Counted from the stretch's first letter, positions 1 to 8,769 are shown. The stretch is 59,387 nucleotides of DNA from an uncultured Elioraea sp. (GCA_938010425.1 CALLUO010000084.1:1-59387), one strand, 5' to 3'. Program-made: numbers and translations. Notes: generated by a model not told the origin, from the letters alone.

Positions 1-278
1 AAGCGTCCCAGCCGGCCAAGCCAACCGCCCATCGATCCCCAGATGACAGCGAAGGCGGCTGCCCCTGCCAGAAGCGTCCCATCGGGTAGGCGCACATGCA
101 TGCGAGCAAGGGCTTGAGTGCGATCGAGGCCGCCGAGGGCCTCGTCGTTGCAGGTGGCGATATCCACCCAACTGAGCCGCTCGCCCCCGGGGCGTGCGCG
201 CAGCCAAGCGACTTCACGCGCGCAGACCGGACAGGCGCCGTCAAAGAAGGCGAGGGGGCGTGTGGTCGTCTCGCTCAT
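1..278 (-). CDS. DCC-family (DUF393) thiol-disulfide oxidoreductase, partial
   Basis: The gene starts with ATG at 278 and runs off the left edge, so only the first 92 codons are visible. The N-terminus reads MSETTTRPLAFFDGACPVC, and the FFDGACPVC stretch carries the DxxCPxC signature of the DCC (YuxK/DUF393) family near residues 13-19. These are small thioredoxin-like proteins whose CxxC pair is thought to do redox work; no substrate is established for most of them. The visible part also has the usual aromatic and aspartate-rich stretch (WVDIA). It is divergent from tspO, with 80 bp between the two starts. The C-terminal part lies outside the window, so its length cannot be judged. Confidence 0.85.
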   Translation of the reverse strand, partial: MSETTTRPLAFFDGACPVCAREVAWLRARPGGERLSWVDIATCNDEALGGLDRTQALARMHVRLPDGTLLAGAAAFAVIWGSMGGWLGRLGR

Positions 279-358
279 GGCTGAGACATGGCTCTTCGCT
301 GCGCCCGGCCAAGAGGGCCGCCCTTGTAGCGTGCTGCCCCTCCCCCCACCTCGCTGCT

Positions 359-844
359 ATGGTCAGCGATTTCGTTTCGCTCGCGCTGTTTTTATCACTG
401 TGCTTCGCTGCGGCCACCACGGGGGCGGTGTTCAAGCCGGGGGCATGGTACGATTCGCTTTCGAAACCGTCCTGGACCCCGCCTGATTGGCTGTTCCCGG
501 TTGCCTGGTCGGTGCTGTACGTGATGATCGCGGTCTCCGCTTGGCTGGTCTGGCGGGAAGCGGGGCTTGCCGGTGCGGCCGTGCCGCTTGGCGTTTGGGG
601 TGTGCAACTGGCGCTCAATGCAGCATGGAGCTGGATCTTCTTCGGCCTTCGGCGCATGGACCTCGCGTTCTTCGAGGTCCTCGGGCTCTGGGCCTCGATT
701 GCCGCCTGCATTCTGCTGTTCGCGCCGATTTCGCTGACCGCCGCCGCGCTGATGGCCCCCTATCTCGTTTGGGTCAGTTTCGCTGCCGCGCTGAACCTCG
801 CGGTGTGGCAACGCAATCGCGACGCGATCGGCCGCACCGCCTGA
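359..844 (+). CDS. tspO: TspO/MBR family tryptophan-rich sensory protein
   Basis: A 161-residue membrane protein, the normal TspO length. Its five expected hydrophobic helices carry family motifs: KPSWTPPDWLFPVAW near residues 33-47, ALNAAWSWIFFG in the middle, and PYLVWVSFAAALN-AVWQRN near the end. TspO proteins bind tetrapyrroles and act in porphyrin or stress signalling at the outer or inner membrane; in photosynthetic alphaproteobacteria the family tunes pigment gene expression. Start: I chose ATG 359 because family members begin right before the first helix; an in-frame extension back to 194 overlaps the divergent gene and looks non-coding. A strong hairpin at 857-873 follows the stop. 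Confidence 0.92.
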   Translation: MVSDFVSLALFLSLCFAAATTGAVFKPGAWYDSLSKPSWTPPDWLFPVAWSVLYVMIAVSAWLVWREAGLAGAAVPLGVWGVQLALNAAWSWIFFGLRRMDLAFFEVLGLWASIAACILLFAPISLTAAALMAPYLVWVSFAAALNLAVWQRNRDAIGRTA

Positions 845-856
845 CCCCCCCTCGCG

Positions 857-873
857 CCGAAGCTCTGCTTCGG
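857..873. terminator. Perfect 7-bp hairpin after tspO
   Basis: CCGAAGC-TCT-GCTTCGG forms a perfect 7-bp stem with a 3-nt loop, 12 bp after the tspO stop. No T-run follows, so it may be a Rho-aided terminator or an RNA stabiliser. It also lies 17 bp upstream of the exporter start codon at 891. Confidence 0.45.
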
Positions 874-890
874 TGCTAGAAGCGGGGCGA

Positions 891-2687
891 ATGAGAAATC
901 CCTCTGGCCAAGCCCCGACGCCGGAACCGCGCCTTGCAGCCCTTGCCAGCCGCCTCTGGCGCGACCATGCGCGCGGCGAGTGGCGTGCGCTGGTCGTGGT
1001 CTTTGCCCTAATGGCGGTGGTGTCTGGGGCGACCGGTCTCTACCCGCTCGTGATCGACTGGGCTTATCGGCTGTTCGAGGCGCGCGATGGGCGCGTCGTC
1101 TGGCTTGTGCCGGCTGTCGCTGTCGCCGTCGTCTTGGTCAAGGCCGCTGCTCAGTATGCGCAAACCTTGGCCATGCAAGGCGTGGTGTTGCGCGTCATCC
1201 TCTCCCTACAAGGTGCCATGTTTGACCGCCTGCTCGCGGCCGATCTGGCGCGCCTGCAGGCAGAACCGCCTGCGCGGCTTGCTTCGCGCTTCACGAACGA
1301 CATGGCGGTGGTGCGCGAAAGTCTCGGCCGCGCCGTCTTGGGCGTGGTCGATGCGCTCACCGTCATTGCCCTCGTCGCCGCCATGCTCTGGCTCGATTGG
1401 GTGATGACGCTGGCCGCAGCGCTCGCCGTCCCCCTCGCCATAATCCCGATTGAGCGCCTTGGGCGGCGGATGCGCAAGGCCTCGAAGGCCCAGCAGGAGC
1501 AAGCTGGCGAGGTGACCGCAGTGCTGACGGAAAGCCTCGCCGGGGCCCGGCTGGTCAAGGCTTATGGCCTTGAGGGGCTGGAGCGTCGGCGGGCGGAAGA
1601 GGCGTTCCGCGCCTGGTATGCGCGCCTCATGCGGGTGGTGCGAAACCGCGCCCGGGTCGATCCACTGCTCGAGGCGATGGGCGGCGTGGCGGTGGCGGCG
1701 GTGATCGCCTTCGCTGGCTGGCGCATCGCTTCGGGGGCTGCCTCGGCTGGAGAGTTTACCGGTTTTGTCGCCGCTCTTCTGATCGCCGCCCGCCCCCTGC
1801 GCGCCCTCGGCACGTTGGCGGTCGCGTTGCAGGAGGGGGCAGCGGCGCTCGCGCGTGCTTTTGCCCTGATCGATGAGCGTCCGCGCGTGGTCGATCGCCC
1901 CGCTGCCCGCGCCCTTGCTCCAGGCCCAGGGCGGATCGAATTCCGAGGCGTTTCCTTTACCTACGGCGACGACCGCCCCGCGCTCAGAGGCATCTCCCTT
2001 GTCATCGAACCCGGCACCATGGTCGCGCTCGTCGGGGCCTCGGGGGCCGGCAAGACCACCTTGCTCAACCTCGTGCCCCGTTTCGCCGACCCCACGACAG
2101 GGGCTGTGCTGATCGACGGGCAAGACCTGCGCGACGTTTCCCTCGCCTCCCTCCGCGCTGCCATCGGCTTTGTGGGCCAGGAGGTGGTGCTGTTTGACGA
2201 CACGGTGGCGGCGAACATCCGCTTTGGTCGCCTCGACGCCACCGACGCTGAGGTCGAGTGCGCCGCTCGGCTCGCCGAAGCACACGCTTTCATCACTGCC
2301 CTGCCGCAGGGCTATGCGACCCGGGTCGGCGACCGTGGGCTTACGCTGTCGGGCGGGCAGAGGCAGAGGATCGCACTCGCCCGCGCTCTGCTCCGCGATC
2401 CCAAAATCCTCTTGCTCGACGAGGCGACGAGCGCGCTCGATGCCGAGACCGAGGCGCGCATCCGCGCCGCTCTGGGCCGGATCCGCCGCGGCCGCACCAC
2501 ACTGATTGTCGCGCACCGCCTCTCCACTGTGCGCGAGGCCGATCGGATCATTGTGCTGGAGGGCGGCCGGATAGTCGAGGACGGCAGCCACGCCTTCCTG
2601 CTCGCGAATGGGGGCGCCTATGCCCGCCTGGTCGCCGCCCAAGCCTTCCTCGATGACCCTATTCCCGCCGCAGCAGCCACTCGGTGA
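891..2687 (+). CDS. ABC exporter, fused membrane and ATPase domains (MsbA-like)
   Basis: About 598 residues, the standard size of a half-transporter that works as a homodimer in the inner membrane. The N-terminal half is the six-helix ABC type-1 membrane domain. The C-terminal half is the ATPase: Walker A GASGAGKTT near residue 380, Q-loop FVGQEVVLFDD, signature LSGGQRQR near 485, Walker B ILLLDEATSALD near 505, and switch AHRLSTVREAD near 540. The closest recognisable family is lipid/lipid-A exporters (MsbA) and related multidrug exporters; the substrate cannot be read from sequence. Start: ATG 891 is preferred, with a GTG at 873 in frame, but that GTG overlaps the hairpin. Its 3' end overlaps the convergent phosphatase gene by 29 bp. 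Confidence 0.88.
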   Translation: MRNPSGQAPTPEPRLAALASRLWRDHARGEWRALVVVFALMAVVSGATGLYPLVIDWAYRLFEARDGRVVWLVPAVAVAVVLVKAAAQYAQTLAMQGVVLRVILSLQGAMFDRLLAADLARLQAEPPARLASRFTNDMAVVRESLGRAVLGVVDALTVIALVAAMLWLDWVMTLAAALAVPLAIIPIERLGRRMRKASKAQQEQAGEVTAVLTESLAGARLVKAYGLEGLERRRAEEAFRAWYARLMRVVRNRARVDPLLEAMGGVAVAAVIAFAGWRIASGAASAGEFTGFVAALLIAARPLRALGTLAVALQEGAAALARAFALIDERPRVVDRPAARALAPGPGRIEFRGVSFTYGDDRPALRGISLVIEPGTMVALVGASGAGKTTLLNLVPRFADPTTGAVLIDGQDLRDVSLASLRAAIGFVGQEVVLFDDTVAANIRFGRLDATDAEVECAARLAEAHAFITALPQGYATRVGDRGLTLSGGQRQRIALARALLRDPKILLLDEATSALDAETEARIRAALGRIRRGRTTLIVAHRLSTVREADRIIVLEGGRIVEDGSHAFLLANGGAYARLVAAQAFLDDPIPAAAATR

Positions 2688-3342
2688 GCAAAGTTCCGGC
2701 GCGGCTCGCGCGGAAGGAGCATCGTAGCGCCTCCTCATCGTAGGGCCCGCGCACCCAGTCGAGGAAGCCCACGCCCGTTTCCCGCTGCGCCCTCTCGTAG
2801 GCGTCGAGGAAGGCATCGAGGATGCCCGTCCGCCCGGCGCGGATATGGCCGAAGCGGAGTGAGAGCTGCCTTTTCGCCTCCGCTACAGGCCTCCCGCGCC
2901 ACAAGAGATAGACCGCGGCCACCAGCCCTGCCCGGTCTGCCCCCGATTTGCAGTGGATCAGCGCTGGATAGGCGATGGTCTCGAACAAAGTGGCAAGCCG
3001 CAGCAAGCGGTCCTTATGCGGCGCGCCTCGGCTTTCGAATGGGGCATCGACCAAGGCTAGCCCCAGCCGCGCGCAGGCCTCGCGCTCGAGCGCGTCCGAC
3101 CCGGAGTCGCGCCTGCCACGGAGGTTGAGCACGGTGCGCAGGCCGTGCCGGGCTTCGGCGGCGAGTTGGAATGGCAGGGGCTGGTTCGAGCGGAACAGCC
3201 GCCCCTCTTCTACTGCAGCGCGGTTGCGCCAGACGAGCCTGAGCACGCCGTGATCGACGATCAAGGCATCAGCCCAGGCGTGCAGCCGGCCCGTAACCCT
3301 GTCGAGGGCGAAGCGAGAGGAGACCGTCGTCACGCCCCGCAC
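2659..3342 (-). CDS. Dual-specificity/tyrosine phosphatase-like protein
   Basis: A 227-residue protein with the cysteine phosphatase loop HCKSGADRAG (CX5R) near residues 128-137 and the upstream LFRSNQPLP and TVLNLRGRRD segments typical of DUF442/SIW14-like bacterial dual-specificity phosphatases. A general acid aspartate may be in the segment VDAPFESRG. In alphaproteobacteria such genes often sit beside lipid A or exopolysaccharide functions, and here it converges on an MsbA-like exporter; a link to envelope lipids is only an inference. It starts with GTG at 3342 (a second in-frame GTG lies at 3333). It is divergent from the GST gene with about 108 bp between them. No signal peptide is visible, so a cytoplasmic location is likely. 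Confidence 0.82.
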   Translation of the reverse strand: MRGVTTVSSRFALDRVTGRLHAWADALIVDHGVLRLVWRNRAAVEEGRLFRSNQPLPFQLAAEARHGLRTVLNLRGRRDSGSDALEREACARLGLALVDAPFESRGAPHKDRLLRLATLFETIAYPALIHCKSGADRAGLVAAVYLLWRGRPVAEAKRQLSLRFGHIRAGRTGILDAFLDAYERAQRETGVGFLDWVRGPYDEEALRCSFRASRAGTLLTEWLLRRE

Positions 3343-3450
3343 ATGGCCGAGGCACGCGCCGCGCGCAACGCCTCCCCCCCCTGACGCGTGCGATCGGTCG
3401 GGCTAGTTTGCCGCGTGCCAATCATCGCGACCCAACACCGAAAGAGACCG

Positions 3451-4068
3451 ATGTCCCCCGTCAAGCTCTACGGCATCCCCCGTTCACGCGCCTTTCGCTG
3501 CCTGCTTGCGCTCGAGGAGACGGGCATTCCCTACGAACTCGTCGAAACCGACTACCGCGAGGGCTGCAAAACAGAGGCGTTCCGTCAGCTCAACCCCAAC
3601 GCCAAGATCCCCGTGCTCGTCGATGGCGACCTCTGCCTTTGGGAAAGCCTCGCCATCAACCTTTATTTGTTCCTTAAGTCGGGCACGCTCTGGCCGAAGT
3701 CGCCCGAGGACCAGGCCCGGCTGTTCCAGTGGACTCTCTGGGCCGCGACCGAGGCCGAACCGGCGCAAGGGGCCTGGTTCTACAACACAAAGTTCCTGCC
3801 GCCTGAGGAGCGTGATCCGGCCCAGGCCGAAAAGGGAGCCAAGACGCTGCGCACCTGCCTGGCCGTGCTCGACCAGCACCTCGCCGACCGCGCTTATCTC
3901 TGCGGTGAGGCATGGTCGGCGGCTGATCTTCAGGTGTCCTCGGTGCTCTACACCTCTTGGGCCAACGGGTTCGACTATGGGCCCTATCCGCGGGCCAAGG
4001 CCTGGCTCGAGCGCTGCCTCAACCGCCCAGCGGCCCTGAAGGCACGCCGCATGCGGGAGGCGGCCTGA
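3451..4068 (+). CDS. Glutathione S-transferase family protein
   Basis: 205 residues, normal for a soluble GST. The N-terminal thioredoxin-like half begins VKLYGIPRSRAFRCLL and contains the glutathione-site segment NPNAKIPVLVDGD-LCLWES with the cis-proline and the conserved ES pair. The C-terminal half is helical, with the W-AADLQVSSVLY segment typical of GST domain II. The reaction is presumably glutathione conjugation or glutathione-dependent reduction; the substrate is unknown. ATG 3451 follows a purine-rich AAAGAGA; an in-frame extension to 3388 lacks homology-like sequence. It is the first gene of a tight operon: the next gene (YcjX-like) starts about 20 bp after its stop. Confidence 0.88.
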   Translation: MSPVKLYGIPRSRAFRCLLALEETGIPYELVETDYREGCKTEAFRQLNPNAKIPVLVDGDLCLWESLAINLYLFLKSGTLWPKSPEDQARLFQWTLWAATEAEPAQGAWFYNTKFLPPEERDPAQAEKGAKTLRTCLAVLDQHLADRAYLCGEAWSAADLQVSSVLYTSWANGFDYGPYPRAKAWLERCLNRPAALKARRMREAA

Positions 4069-4088
4069 TCGCCCCGCCCGTCCCGCGG

Positions 4089-5459
4089 GTGGAACTCCAG
4101 GCGGCCGCCTCCTGGCTGAGGCGGTTTCTGCTCGGCGCCGCGACGGAGACGGTCCGCCTCGCTGTCACCGGCCTGGCGCGGGCGGGCAAGACGGTGTTCG
4201 TCACAGCCCTCGCTGCCAACCTGCTTGCTGCGCTGCGCGACCCGCGTCGGCTCTCTGCTGCCCCTGCAGTCGCTGAAGGGCGACTCGTTTCGGTCAACGA
4301 GGCAGGGCTGTCGGTGACGGACGCCCCTCTCTTCCCCCTTGAGGCGTCTCTGGCCGCTCTGGGAGGAGGGGCACGCTGGCCGGAGCCGACGCGGCGGCTG
4401 ACCAAGCTCGCGCTCGACCTTGAGCTCCTCTCCCCGCTACCCGGGCAATTCGGCCGTCTGGTCGGGCCGCTCAGGCGGTCGGTCCGGTTGGAGATCGTCG
4501 ACTACCCAGGTGAATGGCTGCTCGACCTGCCTCTCCTTCCACTCTCGTTCGAAGACTGGTCGGCGCGTCAACTCGCACGGGCGCGCACCTTCCCGCGCGC
4601 TCGCTTCGCCGAGGCCTGGCTTGCTCTTCTCGCAGAGCTCGACGTGCAGGCGCCGGCCGAGGAGGGAGCGATGCGGCGTCTGGCCGAGGCCTATGCCGCC
4701 TATCTGCGCCGCTGCCGCGACGAGGCGGCTTTGGCCGACCTGTGCCCCGGCCGCTTCCTTAATCCCGATACTTGGGACGGCATGGCCTTCCTGCTCTTCT
4801 GCCCCCTCCCTCTGCCCCCCGCTGCCTCACCAAAGGCAGGATCGATTTGGGAGCGGATGCGGGCGCACTGGGATGAGTATCGGCGGCGGACGCGGGTTGA
4901 GTTCCTCCTCCCCCACTTCGCGCGCTTCGATGCCCATGTGGTTTTGGTCGACCTCTTCCGCGCCCTGGCGTCAGGCGCGACCAGTTTCGCCGACACGCAA
5001 GCAGCACTCGCCGCCATCGCCGCCTCCCTTCGGCCGGAACCTGGGCTTCTTGCCCGCCTCGGTCTTGAGCGTGCGCCGCCCCGTCCCGTGTTCTGCGCCA
5101 CCAAGGCTGACTATGTGCCGGCGAGCCAGCGCGGCCAGCTCGCCGCCCTCCTGCGGCATCTCGTTGGCGGCAACGGCGCAGCGATCGCGCTCGCCGCCGT
5201 CGCCTGCACGCGGGACATTACTCTGACCGATGAGCGCGGCCGCGTGCAGGATGCGGTCGAGGGGCTGGTCGAGGGGGGAAGGCGCGAAGCCTTTTGGTTC
5301 GCGGGTGGCGTACCGGCGGAGACCCCAGAGCAGACTTGGTTCGATCGCCGCTACGAGGTGCCGTGCTTCCTCCCGCCCACGCCGGGGTCTGACGGTGGGC
5401 TTCGCCACGTCAATCTCGATCGCGTGCTGGCGGCTGCCCTGCCTGCGGTGTTCGGGTGA
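4089..5459 (+). CDS. ycjX: YcjX family (DUF463) P-loop ATP/GTPase
   Basis: 456 residues from a GTG at 4089, close to the usual YcjX size. The P-loop is GLARAGKT near residues 28-35. Family landmarks follow: LEIVDYPGEWLLDLPLL, whose DYPGEW plays the DxxG role of GTPases, then LARARTFPRARF and a C-terminal CATKADYVP resembling a nucleotide-specificity motif. E. coli ycjX and ycjF are paired stress-induced genes of unclear biochemical role; the same pairing occurs here with a 4-bp overlap (GTGA). No ATG lies between the GST stop and the P-loop, which is why I call GTG 4089; a CTG upstream at 4065 is a less likely start. Confidence 0.85.
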   Translation: MELQAAASWLRRFLLGAATETVRLAVTGLARAGKTVFVTALAANLLAALRDPRRLSAAPAVAEGRLVSVNEAGLSVTDAPLFPLEASLAALGGGARWPEPTRRLTKLALDLELLSPLPGQFGRLVGPLRRSVRLEIVDYPGEWLLDLPLLPLSFEDWSARQLARARTFPRARFAEAWLALLAELDVQAPAEEGAMRRLAEAYAAYLRRCRDEAALADLCPGRFLNPDTWDGMAFLLFCPLPLPPAASPKAGSIWERMRAHWDEYRRRTRVEFLLPHFARFDAHVVLVDLFRALASGATSFADTQAALAAIAASLRPEPGLLARLGLERAPPRPVFCATKADYVPASQRGQLAALLRHLVGGNGAAIALAAVACTRDITLTDERGRVQDAVEGLVEGGRREAFWFAGGVPAETPEQTWFDRRYEVPCFLPPTPGSDGGLRHVNLDRVLAAALPAVFG

Positions 5460-6313
5460 GCGGAGGGGAGGAACCTCCCGGGGTGCGTCGTCGCCCGCTC
5501 GATGCGCCAGCCGAGCGGGTGGCGGACGATCTCGCGGCCCTGCCGCCTGAGCGAGCTCTGCCCAGAACGGGGGCCGGGCTAGGGTGGCTGATCGGGCTCG
5601 CTGCCGTGGCCGGCGTCGGCCTCGTTGCCCTCGATCTTTGGGCCTTCGTCGAAGCACGCTTCGCCGCAAGCCCGGTGCAGGGCTGGGCGGCGCTCGTTCT
5701 CGTCCTCGCTCTCACTGCAGCCCTCGCCCTTCTCGCGTGGCGCGAGTGGCGATCCATCCGTCGCCTTGCTGCCGTCGAAGCCGTGCAGGGCGACCCAGAC
5801 CGGGCGGCGCAGGCCATGGAGAGGGACCCTCGTCTCGCGCGGCCGATCGCGGTCTGGCGCGGCCTCGTGCGCGGGGTAAACGACCCAGACCGGCGCGCCG
5901 CCTTGTTCGAGACCCATGTGCTCGCCCCCCTCGACGCCGAGGCCGATCGCGCCATCCGCCGCGCGTCCTTGCGCATGGCCGGTGGCGTTCTGATCCTGCC
6001 CTCGGCTTTGCTCGACACGCTCTGGTTTACGGTGCAAGGGCTCGGGCTGATCCGCCGCATCGCGGCGATCTACGGGCTTGCGCCGGGGGCGGCAGCAACG
6101 TGGCGCCTTGCACGCCGCGTTCTGGCCGAGGCGGGCGCGATTGGCGCGGCGGATGCGGCGGCGGCGGCAGCAGCGCGCGCGGTTGGCGCGATCCCCGGGT
6201 TGGTGGATGCCGGGATCGCTGGCGTGGCGGCGCAGCGGATCGCCCGCATCGGCGTGCTTGCCAAACAGGCGTGCCGCCCACTTGGGAGCGTTAAGCGCAA
6301 GGAGGAGCCATGA
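5456..6313 (+). CDS. ycjF: YcjF-like membrane protein (TIGR01620/DUF697)
   Basis: 285 residues starting with GTG inside the stop of ycjX. There are two adjacent hydrophobic segments around residues 40-100 (LGWLIGLAAVAGVGLVALDL, then VQGWAALVLVLALTAALALL), followed by a soluble alpha-helical part and a hydrophobic, alanine-rich C-terminus. This layout, plus RRLAAVEAVQGDPDRA, fits the YcjF/DUF697 inner-membrane family that accompanies YcjX. The pair presumably forms a membrane-tethered NTPase module with a stress role. The next gene begins within its last codons (ATGA overlap at 6310), so translation is probably coupled. The predicted function beyond pairing with YcjX is unknown. Confidence 0.82.
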   Translation: MSGGEEPPGVRRRPLDAPAERVADDLAALPPERALPRTGAGLGWLIGLAAVAGVGLVALDLWAFVEARFAASPVQGWAALVLVLALTAALALLAWREWRSIRRLAAVEAVQGDPDRAAQAMERDPRLARPIAVWRGLVRGVNDPDRRAALFETHVLAPLDAEADRAIRRASLRMAGGVLILPSALLDTLWFTVQGLGLIRRIAAIYGLAPGAAATWRLARRVLAEAGAIGAADAAAAAAARAVGAIPGLVDAGIAGVAAQRIARIGVLAKQACRPLGSVKRKEEP

Positions 6314-7161
6314 CAAGGACCCCGCCAGAACCCCCCGACGCAGCCGCCCGCCGCGCCGCGCCCCCAGTGGTGGTATACGAGGTCGGTCGCCTCCCCACGG
6401 TGGATTGCACCTTTTACGACCGCGTGCGTGCCTCGGCCCGCCTTGTCGAGACTGTGGTCGTGCCGCCGCGCGAGGGCCGGGCCTTCCGGGTCCCCGCCGG
6501 CCATCTGTTTCGCATCGTCTGCACCGAGGGGCCGCAGGTCGGCGATCTCAACCTGTGGCATGCGCATGATCCGCGCGAGCGATTTTTCAGCGGCAAAACG
6601 CGCGCGTTGCACCGCACACACGTGACGGTGGGAGATCGGCTGTGGAGCACGCTGCCCTTCCTCCGCCCGATGGCCACCATCACCGCTGACAGCCTTGCCT
6701 GGTATGGTTTCGATGCCGACGGGGCAGGCGTGCACGACGTCATCGGCACGCGCTGCGACCCCTATACGAACCGCCTCTTGCGGGGCGAGGACTACCACCA
6801 TTGCTGCCATTCGAACCTCGCCCGCGCCTTCGCCGAAGCCACGGGCACAAGCCTCGCCGAGGCCGAGTTCGCCGTGCACGATGTGGTAAACGTGTTCATG
6901 TGCACAGGCTTCACCCGTGACACCCACCAGTACTTCATGAAGGCGAGCCCGGCGCGGCCCGGCGATTTCCTCGAGCTCTTCGCCGAGATCGACCTCTTAG
7001 GCGCCCTTTCCACCTGCCCGGGTGGGGATTGTTCGGCCACCCATTCCTCGAACGCTGCGCGCTGCTTTCCGCTCGCGGTGCAGATCCTCGCCCCCGACCC
7101 CGCCACCCTGGCCGGCTGGCGCCCAACCGAGCCCTCGCCCTATCACCATCCGGAACCGTGA
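6310..7161 (+). CDS. DUF1989 (urea carboxylase-associated) family protein
   Basis: 283 residues. The segments VVVPPREGRAFRVPAG, GDLNLWHAHDPRERF, HRTHVTVGDRLWSTLPFLRP, and the histidine/cysteine-rich HHCCHSN near residue 163 are typical of DUF1989, a family usually encoded beside urea carboxylase or urea amidolyase genes and thought to bind metal. No urea carboxylase or allophanate hydrolase gene is present in this window, so this copy is out of its usual setting. It overlaps ycjF by 4 bp upstream and the nucleoside hydrolase by 4 bp downstream. An early step in nitrogen or purine breakdown is an inference from family context and neighbour, not from any visible catalytic motif. Confidence 0.85.
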   Translation: MTRTPPEPPDAAARRAAPPVVVYEVGRLPTVDCTFYDRVRASARLVETVVVPPREGRAFRVPAGHLFRIVCTEGPQVGDLNLWHAHDPRERFFSGKTRALHRTHVTVGDRLWSTLPFLRPMATITADSLAWYGFDADGAGVHDVIGTRCDPYTNRLLRGEDYHHCCHSNLARAFAEATGTSLAEAEFAVHDVVNVFMCTGFTRDTHQYFMKASPARPGDFLELFAEIDLLGALSTCPGGDCSATHSSNAARCFPLAVQILAPDPATLAGWRPTEPSPYHHPEP

Positions 7162-8024
7162 CGCCCACCCTGCCGATCGCGCTGGATTGCGATCCGGGCG
7201 TGGATGACGCTCTCGCCCTCCTGCTCGCCTGCGCAGCACCGGGGCTCGATCTTCGCCTGGTCACCACTGTCTCTGGCAATGCCCCGGCTTCCGTCTGCGC
7301 GGCCAATGCGCGCCGGCTGCTCGACCTCGCCGGCCAGGCAGAGGTTTCCGTCCTCGCTGGCGAGGATCGCGCCGTGCCGGATGCCGTGGTGCACGGGGAA
7401 GACGGGCTTCTGGGGCTTGACCTTCCGCCGCCGTCGCGTCCAGCAGAGCGTGCGGATGCTGCCACTGTGCTCGCGCGCTTTGCCGGCACCGTGATTGCGC
7501 TTGGTCCGCTTACCACCATCGCTGCCGCACTCGCCCGCGGGGCGCGCTGGCAGAGGCTCGTGGTGATGGGCGGAGCCATCGGGGCCGGCAACACCGCTTC
7601 GGGAGCCGAATACAACTTCTCCGTCGACCCTGCCGCAGCGGCCGCGGTGCTGGCCGCTGGGCTTCGCCCCACCCTCGTCCCGCTCGACCTCGCCCGCGAG
7701 GCCCTTGCCACGCCCGCTGTGATCGACATCCTTGCCCGCGCCTGCCCGATCGGGCGCAGGATCGCGCCGATGCTCGCAGCTTACGCCGAACAGGACCGTC
7801 TGCATCACGGGCTGCCAGGCGCGATGGTCGCCGACCTGCATGCGGTCGCGATCCTCGACCGGCCCGACCTGTACGCCACCCGGCCCGCTCGCCTCGCGGT
7901 CGACGAAACGGGCCGCTGCCGCGAGGACCCGGCGGCGCCGATCCTCGACCTTGTCGTGGAGGTCAAGGCCCACAGCCTGTTCGCCCATTTCGCGCAAAGG
8001 CTTGGGCAGCTTTGCCAAGCCTGA
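7158..8024 (+). CDS. Inosine/uridine-preferring nucleoside hydrolase family protein
   Basis: 288 residues from a GTG that overlaps the preceding stop. The calcium-site signature is present as ALDCDPGVDDALAL near residues 8-21, and the ribose-binding region AEYNFSVDPAAA is present near 155-166. These enzymes hydrolyse the N-glycosidic bond of nucleosides to a free base and ribose. Oddity: the usual C-terminal HD motif (lHDplAva) reads ADLHAVAIL here, so the calcium-binding Asp is retained but the proton-donating His appears to be Ala. Activity on ordinary nucleosides may therefore be altered. The pairing with a DUF1989 protein suggests nucleoside or purine catabolism. A 25-bp gap separates it from the VWA gene. 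Confidence 0.85.
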   Translation: MTPTLPIALDCDPGVDDALALLLACAAPGLDLRLVTTVSGNAPASVCAANARRLLDLAGQAEVSVLAGEDRAVPDAVVHGEDGLLGLDLPPPSRPAERADAATVLARFAGTVIALGPLTTIAAALARGARWQRLVVMGGAIGAGNTASGAEYNFSVDPAAAAAVLAAGLRPTLVPLDLAREALATPAVIDILARACPIGRRIAPMLAAYAEQDRLHHGLPGAMVADLHAVAILDRPDLYATRPARLAVDETGRCREDPAAPILDLVVEVKAHSLFAHFAQRLGQLCQA

Positions 8025-8049
8025 TCGAGCGCCTATCTCCCAGAGGCTG

Positions 8050-8769
8050 ATGAGCCGGGACCGCAAGAGCCTGACGGAAGCGCCCGCTTCCGCCCAAGTC
8101 GCCGCCTTTCTTGAACGGGTGCGCGCGATGCCGGCCGTGCGCGCCGGCTCCGGCCGCCGTGGCCGGCTCCTGTTCGCGATCGACGCCACCGCCTCGCGCC
8201 AGCCGACCTGGGATCGCGCCTGCGCGCTCACAGGCCACATGTTTGAGGCGACCAAGGGCCTCGGCGGGTTGTCGATGAGCCTCTGCTATTACCGCGGCTA
8301 CGGCGAGTTCATGGCCACACCGTGGCTTTCCGACGTCGACGAGATCCGCCGGCGCATGACCACCGTCACCTGCCTTGGCGGCCAGACGCAAATCGGCAAG
8401 GTGCTGGAGCATGCGATCCGCGAGACGCGCAAGGAACGGGTGAACGCCCTTGTCTTCATCGGCGATGCGATGGAGGAGCCGATCGACCCGCTCTGCCACC
8501 GCGCGGGCGAGCTTGGCATGCTTGGCTGCCCGGGCTTTTTCTTCCATGAAGGGGGGGATGCGCTTGCGGGGCGGGCCTTCCGCGAATTCGCCAGGCTCTC
8601 GGGCGGTGCCTATGCGCCGTTCGACCCTCAATCGCCCGACATGCTGCGCGATCTGCTTTCCGCCGTCGCGGTTTATGCCGCTGGCGGGCGTGAAGCGCTG
8701 TCGCGCCTTCCTGCCTCGCCGTCGGGGGCGGCTGCATTGCTCACTCACCAGCTCTCGGGACGGCGATGA
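8050..8769 (+). CDS. von Willebrand factor A (VWA) domain protein
   Basis: 239 residues forming little more than one VWA domain. The metal-ion-dependent adhesion site looks intact: DATAS near residues 41-45 (DxSxS with T for the first S), the threonine in LGGQTQIGK near 113, and the aspartate in FIGDAMEEP near 138. No signal peptide or transmembrane helix is visible, so it is likely cytoplasmic and acts through protein-protein contact. The start ATG follows an AGAGG ribosome site. Its stop overlaps the J-protein start by 4 bp (ATGA), which argues that the two work together. The partner and process are unknown. Confidence 0.83.
   Translation: MSRDRKSLTEAPASAQVAAFLERVRAMPAVRAGSGRRGRLLFAIDATASRQPTWDRACALTGHMFEATKGLGGLSMSLCYYRGYGEFMATPWLSDVDEIRRRMTTVTCLGGQTQIGKVLEHAIRETRKERVNALVFIGDAMEEPIDPLCHRAGELGMLGCPGFFFHEGGDALAGRAFREFARLSGGAYAPFDPQSPDMLRDLLSAVAVYAAGGREALSRLPASPSGAAALLTHQLSGRR

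Noticed and set aside
1206-2816. A 536-codon open frame on the minus strand opposite the ABC exporter
   Set aside because: It is antisense to a gene with all ABC motifs, and its translation is low-complexity (Arg, Gly, Ala-rich) with no recognisable domain. Long antisense frames are expected at this GC content.
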